Part shown: positions 7,173 through 12,907 of the stretch, in pieces | How the letters are laid out: each line of letters opens with the position of its first letter | Numbering within the stretch: position 1 is the first letter of the stretch | DNA from: JANMES01 sp038229715 | GTDB taxonomy: Bacteria; Planctomycetota; Phycisphaerae; Tepidisphaerales; Tepidisphaeraceae | DNA length: 35,641 bases | Assembly (NCBI GenBank): GCA_038229715.1 | Contig: JBBROD010000049.1 | Span: 1-35,641 of the forward strand | Direction of reading: 5' to 3' | Program-made: the position numbers and the translations under genes | Notes under the pieces: generated by a model | What the model was told of the DNA's origin: nothing | What the model saw: the letters and a program-made list of their open reading frames with translations, nothing else | The model's database searches: none

Positions 7173-7663
7173 AACCATTCGCTCATCGGCCGGGCAAGCG
7201 ATCGAAAATCTTCCGCCGGAAGCGCCACCGTTTCCCACTTCGGGCTGCGCTGCCTCATATGCTGACGATAGGCTTCCAACTCGACGGCCATCGGTAAATA
7301 CCACCGTTCCTGATGCTCAAACATGCCGGCCTCAGGCATGAGAGGAGGGTCGATCCAGTACAGAAAGACAAAGACTGCCTTGAAATTATCGCCGAACACC
7401 TGCTGCCATTGGATGAGGTCGTCCACATCCTGCTGGGTGGCCCAACTCTCGAACGAACCACGCATGCCCTTGTTCTGCATTGATCGACCTTTGACATCGA
7501 CCAGAAGGTTCGGGCCGGCCTTGCTATATACGACAAAGTCAAAGCTCTTTAGTTTGGCGTCGGAAAAAAGAGCTTTTTTGGCCTCGTCCACCGCGACGTA
7601 TGGAATGCCTTTGCTGCGGAGATGGGCTTCAAACGCTGCTTCGTAGTGGATGGAGCGGTCCAT
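7169..7663 (-). CDS. HYExAFE family protein, PD-(D/E)xK nuclease-like
   Basis: This gene encodes 164 residues. HYEAAFE at residues 6-12 is the motif that names this mainly planctomycete family. It is followed by a possible nuclease core: FDFVVY (Asp42), then LLVDVKGR (Asp56-Val-Lys58), which fits the D...(D/E)xK pattern of the PD-(D/E)xK fold. No membrane segment is present, so it should be cytoplasmic and could act on DNA or RNA. An AGGGGA site precedes the ATG. Its stop overlaps the next small membrane gene. The nuclease role is inference from the core motif; activity is unproven. Confidence 0.75.
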   Translation of the reverse strand: MDRSIHYEAAFEAHLRSKGIPYVAVDEAKKALFSDAKLKSFDFVVYSKAGPNLLVDVKGRSMQNKGMRGSFESWATQQDVDDLIQWQQVFGDNFKAVFVFLYWIDPPLMPEAGMFEHQERWYLPMAVELEAYRQHMRQRSPKWETVALPAEDFRSLARPMSEWL

Positions 7664-7735
7664 CGCGGGTCCCCTGTTGAGTGGCGTGAGGCAGTTGGGC
7701 TTGCGCCCGGCACACTTCCTCAGTATTTTTGTTTA

Positions 7736-8173
7736 CTACTTTGCCATCACCGGAAGGGACAGCCGTCGTCGCCCCACGGTGCCTTTGAGACGACCCAACT
7801 TGGGGCGCTTTTGGCGAGGCAGAATGGATCGGCCCAGCTTTTTTTCGGCGTACGATCGCAAATCATCCGCACTGGTGAACAGCCGGGAGAATTGGTACTC
7901 GCCGCCGTGGTAGTCGCAGTTGTCGGTGGAGTATTTGCGGCAGATGCGCGGGCGTTCTTCGTAAATCCCGCAGCGGTTGTCCGGCTGGAGGTGCTTGCAC
8001 TTGGTCATCACTCCCACGAACCACTTCTTGTCTTCAATAAATGCAACCACGTTCTCGTGGACGAGATACCAGCGGATATTGTCGTAATCTTCAGCGGTCT
8101 TTGGGGTATCGATTTGCAGAGCAAAATATCGGCAGCACAGCGCGGCGCACTTGTCACATAAACTTTCAGGCAT
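7736..8173 (-). CDS. YkgJ family cysteine-cluster protein
   Basis: This gene encodes 145 residues from the ATG at 8173 (MPESLCDKCAALCCRYF). The cysteine pattern CDKCAALCC, then KCKHLQPDNRCGIYEERPRIC and a further DNC, is that of the YkgJ/UPF0153 family, which is thought to bind a zinc or Fe-S cluster. The C-terminal half is basic (RQKRPKLGRLKGTVGRRR). A longer reading frame runs upstream, but it is only the translation of a 10-bp tandem repeat. AAGGAG lies about 10 nt before the chosen start and is partly built from the last repeat unit. rsmD is divergent from it, 153 bp away. The molecular role of the family is not settled. Confidence 0.8.
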   Translation of the reverse strand: MPESLCDKCAALCCRYFALQIDTPKTAEDYDNIRWYLVHENVVAFIEDKKWFVGVMTKCKHLQPDNRCGIYEERPRICRKYSTDNCDYHGGEYQFSRLFTSADDLRSYAEKKLGRSILPRQKRPKLGRLKGTVGRRRLSLPVMAK

Positions 8174-8186
8174 GAAACACGGACTC

Positions 8187-8250
8187 CTTCCAACGACTTC
8201 CAACGACTTCCATCGACTTCCGCCGACTTCCAACGAATTCCAACGACGAC
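8187..8250. repeat. 10-bp tandem repeat ahead of the YkgJ gene
   Basis: Six imperfect 10-bp units based on CAACGACTTC run from 8191 to 8250, with a partial unit before them. On the minus strand they read GGAAGTCGTT and lead into the AAGGAG ribosome site of the YkgJ gene. Confidence 0.8.
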
Positions 8251-8313
8251 GCCTACCACGCCTTCGTCGCCGGGGCGGCGCCCTTAGCATAGCCAAAACC
8301 CCCGAGAGTCCGC

Positions 8314-8319
8314 TACATT
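8314..8319 (+). promoter_or_regulatory. -10 box of rsmD, nearly leaderless
   Basis: TACATT lies 7 nt before the ATG at 8327. A start point about 7 nt downstream would fall at the start codon, giving a leaderless or nearly leaderless message. No clear -35 box is seen. Confidence 0.45.
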
Positions 8320-8326
8320 GAATACC

Positions 8327-9040
8327 ATGCGCATCATCGCCGGCGAACACCGCGGCCGAAACCTACTGGCCCCCGAGGGCGATGTCACCCGGCCGATCAC
8401 GGATCGCGTCAAGCAATCCCTCTTCGACATCCTTTCCCCCCGGATCGAAGGCGCCAGAGTCTACGACTGCTTCGCCGGCACCGGCAGCATGGGCCTGGAA
8501 TGCCTCAGCCGGGGAGCCGCCCACGCGACGTTTTTTGAGGGGGATCGGTCGGCCCTCGTCCGCCTGGCGAAGAATATCGAGTCAATCCGCGCGACCGGCC
8601 AATCCACGATGGTAAAAGGCGATCTATTCAAATGGTTCGAGAACCATCCTCCCTCTCCCCAGCGGGGAGAGGGCAGGGGTGAGGGGAGAAACGTTCCAAG
8701 TCAACCGGCTGGCGATTGCCTTCCGGCGTCTAACGTCTCCCGCCTCACCCAGCCTCTCACCTCTGGGGAGAATGGCCAAGCCGCCGACCTGATCTTTCTT
8801 GACCCGCCCTACCGATTCCTCCGCGAACAGCCCGCTGCGCTGGTGAAACTGGCGGAGCGGTTCGCCGAATCGCATCTCTCGCCGGGCGGGTTAGTTGTGT
8901 TTCGCCACGACGCAAACGACCATTTAGACTTGCTGCCGCTCAACGTTGTGGATCAACGGGAGTACGGAGGGATGGTGATTGAGTTCCTCCAGACGAGCAA
9001 ACCACCCGCTGAAGCGGGCGGACCGGCGGAGGACGCATGA
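8327..9040 (+). CDS. rsmD: 16S rRNA (guanine-966-N2) methyltransferase RsmD with in-frame repeat insertion
   Basis: This enzyme methylates G966 of 16S rRNA during 30S assembly. Landmarks are RIIAGEHRGRNL at the N-terminus, the SAM-binding DCFAGTGSMGLECLSRGA and the catalytic LIFLDPPY. The protein has 237 residues, while RsmD is normally about 185-195. The difference is about 44 residues just before the DPPY motif, starting PPSPQRGEGRGEG, encoded by an inverted-repeat element (8644-8775, 132 bp, an exact multiple of three). The C-terminal tail KPPAEAGGPAEDA is also translated from a palindrome (CCGCTGAAGCGG). I start at the ATG at 8327; a TTG at 8318 would overlap the -10 box. It is an essential-type fold that tolerates the insertion only if the added segment loops out. 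Confidence 0.92.
   Translation: MRIIAGEHRGRNLLAPEGDVTRPITDRVKQSLFDILSPRIEGARVYDCFAGTGSMGLECLSRGAAHATFFEGDRSALVRLAKNIESIRATGQSTMVKGDLFKWFENHPPSPQRGEGRGEGRNVPSQPAGDCLPASNVSRLTQPLTSGENGQAADLIFLDPPYRFLREQPAALVKLAERFAESHLSPGGLVVFRHDANDHLDLLPLNVVDQREYGGMVIEFLQTSKPPAEAGGPAEDA
8644..8775. mobile_element. MITE-like inverted-repeat element inside rsmD
   Basis: The element begins CCAT and ends ATGG. The left arm carries the hairpin CTCTCCCC-AGC-GGGGAGAG, then GGGTGAGGGGAG and GAAACGTTCCAAG (8688-8700). The right arm is its inverted copy (CGTCTCCC, CTCACCC, then TCTGGGGAGAAT). At 132 bp it keeps the rsmD frame open. The arms match those at 4016-4175 and at 9973-10428, and the inner GAAACGT motif is shared with the ketoacyl synthase copy. 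Confidence 0.75.
9002..9021. repeat. Single hairpin at the 3' end of rsmD
   Basis: CCACCCGCT-GA-AGCGGGCGG folds into a 9-bp hairpin with one mismatch inside the last codons of rsmD. It shares the CCGCTGAAGCGG core with the paired element at 24301-24361. Confidence 0.6.
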
Positions 9041-9051
9041 TGGATTTCTTT

Positions 9052-9072
9052 ACTCAGCACTCAGCACTCAGC
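9052..9072. repeat. Three tandem ACTCAGC units
   Basis: ACTCAGC is repeated three times directly between the rsmD stop and the DUF58 start, with a related CACAGCACT following. The stretch has no visible promoter. Confidence 0.6.
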
Positions 9073-9087
9073 CCACAGCACTAAGAA

Positions 9088-9960
9088 ATGCCCATCCACC
9101 GCTACCGATTCTTCGCCCCCACCGATGCGGCCCGTATGGGCAAGCTGCAGTTTATGGCACGCCAGGTCGTCGAAGGCGTCATCACCGGACAGCATAAATC
9201 GCCGCACCGCGGGTTTAGCGTCGAGTTCAGCGAGCACCGCGAGTACACACCCGGCGACGAGCTTCGACATCTCGACTGGAAAGCCTACGCCCGGTCTGAC
9301 CGCCACTACATCAAGCTGTACGAGCAGGAGACGAACCTCCGCGCGACGATCGTTATCGACACCAGTAGCAGCATGAAGTTCGCCGGCAAGATGGACTACG
9401 CAAGACACTTGGCGGCGTGCCTGAGCTACCTGCTCGCCAGTCAGCAGGACTTAGCAGGTTTAGTCGCGATTGACGATTCGATACAGATCGAGCTGCCGCC
9501 GGGCTCGTCGCCGTCGCATCTCGATCGGCTCTTCAAAGCACTCGAAACGATGGATGCTGGTGTGAACACGAATCTCACCAAGCACCTCCACACGCTGGCC
9601 GAGCGCCTGCCGCGCCGGAGCCTGGTGATTTTGATCAGCGACCTGTGGGTGGAGCCGGAGGAACTGACTAAGGCGCTGCAGCACCTTCGCTATCGCAAGC
9701 ACCAGGCGATGGTGCTGCACCTGCTCGACCGCAACGAAATCGATTTGCCGTACGACCGGCAGATTACGATGAAGGATTTAGAAACCGGCGAAGAACTGCA
9801 AATCGACCCGGCCGACTTACGCGAGACGTACAAAAAGCAAGTCGAGGCCTACATGACCCAAATCCGCCAAGTCTGCAACGGCGGGCATGCGGAGTATCAC
9901 CCGATGTTCGTCGACGAGGCCTATGACAAGGCACTGGTGAGGCTGATTTCGAGAAGGTAG
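9088..9960 (+). CDS. DUF58 domain protein (VWA-like)
   Basis: This gene encodes 290 residues. The DUF58 signature YTPGDELRHLDWKAYAR is at about residues 52-68. It is followed by a von Willebrand A-like metal site, IVIDTSSSM near residue 90, and a second strand VILISDLW. DUF58 proteins usually work with a MoxR AAA+ ATPase and a membrane VWA/BatA protein in envelope stress or assembly functions. The BatA partner follows at 10440, but no moxR gene is visible here; rsmD lies upstream instead. The stop at 9960 directly abuts the DUF559 cassette that separates it from its partner. Confidence 0.88.
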   Translation: MPIHRYRFFAPTDAARMGKLQFMARQVVEGVITGQHKSPHRGFSVEFSEHREYTPGDELRHLDWKAYARSDRHYIKLYEQETNLRATIVIDTSSSMKFAGKMDYARHLAACLSYLLASQQDLAGLVAIDDSIQIELPPGSSPSHLDRLFKALETMDAGVNTNLTKHLHTLAERLPRRSLVILISDLWVEPEELTKALQHLRYRKHQAMVLHLLDRNEIDLPYDRQITMKDLETGEELQIDPADLRETYKKQVEAYMTQIRQVCNGGHAEYHPMFVDEAYDKALVRLISRR

Positions 9961-9972
9961 CGGCCTCTGGTT

Positions 9973-10428
9973 CCTTCTCCCTCCGGGAGAGGGTTAGGGT
10001 GAGGGGCAAGCGGCGTTTTATGCAAACAAACTGGAAAAGAGCCATCGACCCCACACTCCTCGATCGCGCAAGGAAACTGCGCCAGGATCAAGCTCCCGCT
10101 GAAACGGTCCTCTGGTGGTGCCTGCGCGATCGGCGGTTAGACGGAATCAAATTTCACCGTCAGCATCCACACCCGCCGTTCATCGCAGATTTTTATAGTC
10201 ACGAGCTCAAACTCGTGATCGAGTTAGATGGAGATTCGCATAGCGATCGAAAAGAGTACGATGATCGTCGAACCGAGTGCTTCATGCGCGACCGCGTTAC
10301 GGTGATTCGCTTTTTGAATACGGATGTATTCGAAAACCTGGACGATGTGCTTGAGGCGATTTGGCAAGAGTGCGAGACCTTGCGCAACGCTGCCCCTCAC
10401 CCTAACCATCTCCCAGAGGGAGAGGGGA
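9973..10428. mobile_element. DUF559 endonuclease cassette bounded by inverted self-complementary arms
   Basis: The left arm 9973-10011 and right arm 10389-10428 are inverted copies: both contain a CTCTCCCTCYGGGAGA-type hairpin followed by GGTTAGGGTGAGGGGC when read inward. Between them lies a single gene, the DUF559 endonuclease. The cassette is fitted between the stop codon of the DUF58 gene (9958-9960) and the start of the BatA gene (10440). Empty versions of the same arm pair lie at 4016-4175 and 8644-8775. Mobility is inferred from this arrangement; no transposase is present. Confidence 0.75.
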
Positions 10429-10439
10429 CAAGAAATTAA
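10020..10439 (+). CDS. DUF559 (Vsr-like PD-(D/E)xK) endonuclease-domain protein
   Basis: This gene encodes 139 residues from the ATG at 10020. A GTG at 9999 lies inside the left repeat arm and is less likely. Family landmarks are ARKLR, AETVLWWCLRDRRLDG, KFHRQHP, ADFY (Asp57), VIELDGDSH (Glu68, Asp70) and VIRFLNTDVFENLDDVL. Asp57 plus Glu68-x-Asp70 matches the nuclease core of the very-short-patch-repair-like fold. The last about 16 residues (PHPNHLPEGEG) are translated from the right inverted-repeat arm, so gene and repeat are one unit. The next start codon follows the TAA directly. Likely roles are a nicking or homing-type nuclease that spreads its own repeats, or a repair nuclease carried along. 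Neither is shown. Confidence 0.82.
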   Translation: MQTNWKRAIDPTLLDRARKLRQDQAPAETVLWWCLRDRRLDGIKFHRQHPHPPFIADFYSHELKLVIELDGDSHSDRKEYDDRRTECFMRDRVTVIRFLNTDVFENLDDVLEAIWQECETLRNAAPHPNHLPEGEGTRN

Positions 10440-12656
10440 ATGTTCGGCCTGACCTTCCTATTCTCCGCCGCCCTCTTCGCCCTCCCGCTGGCGGGGTTGC
10501 CGGTGATTTTACATTTGTTGTTTCGGCGGAAATCGCCGGTCGTGCTTTTCCCGACGTTGCGGTTTATCAAATCGTCCGTGCAGCGTACGGCGGCGCGGCG
10601 GCGCGTGCATCGGTGGTTGTTGCTGGCGACGCGGGCGCTGTTGCTGGCACTACTGATCTGGGCGATCGCACAGCCGGCGAAGATCCTTAGCGCGGGTTGG
10701 TTCGGCGGCGGGTCGACGGTGGCGGCGATCGTGATTGATACGTCGTACTCCATGCAATACGCCCCGCCGGAGGGCACGCTGCTCAGCCGGGCGGGGACGA
10801 GCGTTCAAGACCTGCTGCGCGATGAGCTGAAAGATGCGCGCGTCGCGGTCTTCAGGTCGCAGAAACCAGCCGTCGACCAGCCGGAGCAACTGTTGCCGGC
10901 CACGCAGGTGCTGGCGGAGTGGACGGAGCTGACGCCGCAGCCGGCGGTCGCTCCGTTGGTCGATCGGATCGCCGCCGCACGAGAGCTGCTAAATCGACAG
11001 ACCGCCGACCAAAAATGGCTGATCGTTTTGACGGACGGACAGTCGAAAGAGTTTCCCCATCCCGTCGGTGAAGCGGATGGCTTGCGGACGGTGTGGTTCG
11101 ATCTGCATCCCGACGTCGTCCGGTCGGCCGGCATTACCAAGGTGGCGATCGAGCCGCGATCCGTGCTGGCCGGCCTGAACGCGACGGTGCCGGTCACGCT
11201 GTCCGGCCGATCGAGCGATGCCTACGCCGTCGCGCTCAACGTGACCAAGCCGACCGGCGAGCCGATCGCGACAATGTCACCGTCGATGGCGACGCTCGAC
11301 GCCGGCGGGCAGGCGACTGTTCGCTTTCCCTATCGTCTTCCCGCCGAGCGGTGGATCGTGCTCGACGCGAGCATCCCGCAAGGCGACGAAATGCTCTGGG
11401 ACAACCGCCGGCCGCAGCTGATCGAAATGCCGGCGCGGCAGAAGGTGACTTTCCTGCCCGGCAGGCAGCCGCTGCCGGCGGAGAAGTTCGTAAAACTCGC
11501 GCTCGATCCGAGCGAAGGAAAACTCGCGGGTTGGCCGATCGAGTTGAGGACGGGAACGATCACCGGCGATAGCCGTTGCGTCGTCGCGACGCTATCCGCC
11601 TGGCCGGATTTGTCGACAGCGACGAAGTTGCGCGACTTGGCGCGCGCCGGCGGGACGGTCGTGTTGTTCGTTCAGCCGGGGATTGAAGAAACGTACGCGG
11701 CGCTCGATAGCGCAACGAAGGCTGCCCTTCGCGATCTTCTACCGTCTGAGCCGCTAGTAGCGACGCGAGGCAACCCCGCGCTCCGCACAACGATCACGAA
11801 TGAAACAGCGTCCGATCCGCTGATGGACGGATTGACCGACGAGAAATTCCAGATCGGCGCGATCGTGGTCCGGCGGTTCGTCCCCTTCTCGTCGGCGGAT
11901 CAGGCAACAACGGCGCTGCTGCGGCTTGCTCGCGAACCTGCCAGCGGTTCGGATCAGCCGACGACTGAACCGGTGACCACCGGGCGCGGGTTGCTGTTCC
12001 GTCGCAAGATCGGATCGGGAAACGCTTACACGATCGCCACCCTTCCCGATTCGCAGTACAGCAACCTCGCCACGCATCCGATCTTCCTCCCAATGCTGGT
12101 TCGCATGGCGCTCCACGGCGGATCGAATAACGAACAAGCGAACGTCGAACTCGGCAAGTCTCTGGTGCTGCCCGGCTCCTACGCGCCCGACGCCGGCGAA
12201 TTGCAAATCACCGCTCCGAGCGGCGCAGCGTATGTGATTCCTGCTACGCGCGACGATCAGGGCCGACGATTTGTCTTCACCCAAGCCACCGAGCCCGGAT
12301 TGTACGCGTGGCGTTTAGCTGGCAAGGCTGATCCGGTTGCGTGGGCGAACGTGCAACTCCCGGCCGGTGAGGCGGAGCTGAAATACCGCGATGCAGTTGC
12401 GATCGCCCCGCGCGATGAAAACGCCGCCGGTTCACTCACGCCGAGCACGAACGTGGTGATCGTGAAATCACTGGCGGAACTGCAAGGGAAGATGGCGGCG
12501 CTCACGCAACCGAAGCCGAAGTGGACCACGCCGATCGCGCTGGTTCTGTTGCTGCTCTGCGCGGAAGCGATCCTTGGCAGCGTGACGCGCGTGACGAAGG
12601 CGATCAACTGGCGCGCATTCGTCCCGAAGTTAACAACCGAACCCCAATCTTCGTGA
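10440..12656 (+). CDS. BatA domain / VWA membrane protein
   Basis: This gene encodes 738 residues. The N-terminus (FALPLAGLPVILHLLFRRK) is the aerotolerance-regulator BatA segment, with a second membrane helix around 57-75 and the Arg-rich RTAARRRVHRW between them. A VWA-type metal site follows (VIDTSYSM, about 98-105), then long extracytoplasmic beta-rich regions, and a C-terminal membrane helix (PIALVLLLLCAEAILG). It is probably the membrane partner of the DUF58 protein. The start directly follows the DUF559 stop (TAAATG), so translation may depend on readthrough from the inserted cassette. The stop codon and last residues (QSS) lie inside the left arm of a 38-nt inverted repeat. Confidence 0.85.
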   Translation: MFGLTFLFSAALFALPLAGLPVILHLLFRRKSPVVLFPTLRFIKSSVQRTAARRRVHRWLLLATRALLLALLIWAIAQPAKILSAGWFGGGSTVAAIVIDTSYSMQYAPPEGTLLSRAGTSVQDLLRDELKDARVAVFRSQKPAVDQPEQLLPATQVLAEWTELTPQPAVAPLVDRIAAARELLNRQTADQKWLIVLTDGQSKEFPHPVGEADGLRTVWFDLHPDVVRSAGITKVAIEPRSVLAGLNATVPVTLSGRSSDAYAVALNVTKPTGEPIATMSPSMATLDAGGQATVRFPYRLPAERWIVLDASIPQGDEMLWDNRRPQLIEMPARQKVTFLPGRQPLPAEKFVKLALDPSEGKLAGWPIELRTGTITGDSRCVVATLSAWPDLSTATKLRDLARAGGTVVLFVQPGIEETYAALDSATKAALRDLLPSEPLVATRGNPALRTTITNETASDPLMDGLTDEKFQIGAIVVRRFVPFSSADQATTALLRLAREPASGSDQPTTEPVTTGRGLLFRRKIGSGNAYTIATLPDSQYSNLATHPIFLPMLVRMALHGGSNNEQANVELGKSLVLPGSYAPDAGELQITAPSGAAYVIPATRDDQGRRFVFTQATEPGLYAWRLAGKADPVAWANVQLPAGEAELKYRDAVAIAPRDENAAGSLTPSTNVVIVKSLAELQGKMAALTQPKPKWTTPIALVLLLLCAEAILGSVTRVTKAINWRAFVPKLTTEPQSS

Positions 12657-12738
12657 CGCGGGCCATCGAAGATGGCCGTTTTTTCGGCTCTCCAAGAAAG
12701 AAAACGGCCATCTTCGATGGCCCGCGTCACGAGGATTG
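12645..12738. repeat. Near-perfect 38-nt inverted repeat over the BatA stop codon
   Basis: Arms 12645-12682 and 12701-12738 match at 37 of 38 positions with an 18-nt spacer. Each arm holds its own hairpin (GGCCATC-GAA-GATGGCC). The BatA TGA (12654-12656) is inside the left arm. It may also serve as a transcription barrier before the S1 promoter. Confidence 0.9.
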
Positions 12739-12771
12739 GCTTTCGATCACTTATTGGCCTCTCACCGCCCA

Positions 12772-12799
12772 TTGCCAACGCTGTCAAGTTAGGTACAAT
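12772..12799 (+). promoter_or_regulatory. Sigma-70-type promoter of rpsA
   Basis: TTGCCA (12772-12777), a 16-nt spacer and TACAAT (12794-12799). The predicted start near 12806 is just ahead of a terminator-like hairpin and about 100 nt before the S1 start codon. Confidence 0.65.
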
Positions 12800-12807
12800 T
12801 GCCCCTC

Positions 12808-12841
12808 CCGTATCGGCGGATGGTCCGCCGATCGGTTTTTT
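12808..12841 (+). terminator. Leader terminator / attenuator of rpsA
   Basis: CCG-T-ATCGGCGGA, loop TGG, TCCGCCGATCGG, then TTTTTT (12836-12841) form a 12-bp stem with one bulge and a T-tract: a full intrinsic terminator located a few bases after the predicted transcription start. It could attenuate rpsA or end a very short RNA. Confidence 0.65.
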
Positions 12842-12907
12842 CCTTCACACTCGTCACCCCGCGCAGCGGCGAGTGGTTTCACAAACAACAAGCGCAACCC
12901 CCCTCCC

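Noticed and set aside
8187..8250. CRISPR array
   Set aside because: Units are 10 bp with no spacers; a plain tandem repeat.
8174..8350. Longer N-terminus of the YkgJ protein
   Set aside because: The extra residues are the translation of the tandem repeat and run into the rsmD start; the ATG at 8173 has a good ribosome site.
12521..12907. Extension of the S1 reading frame upstream to 12521
   Set aside because: It overlaps the end of the BatA gene and runs through an inverted repeat, promoter and terminator; S1 proteins start near MVDFN.
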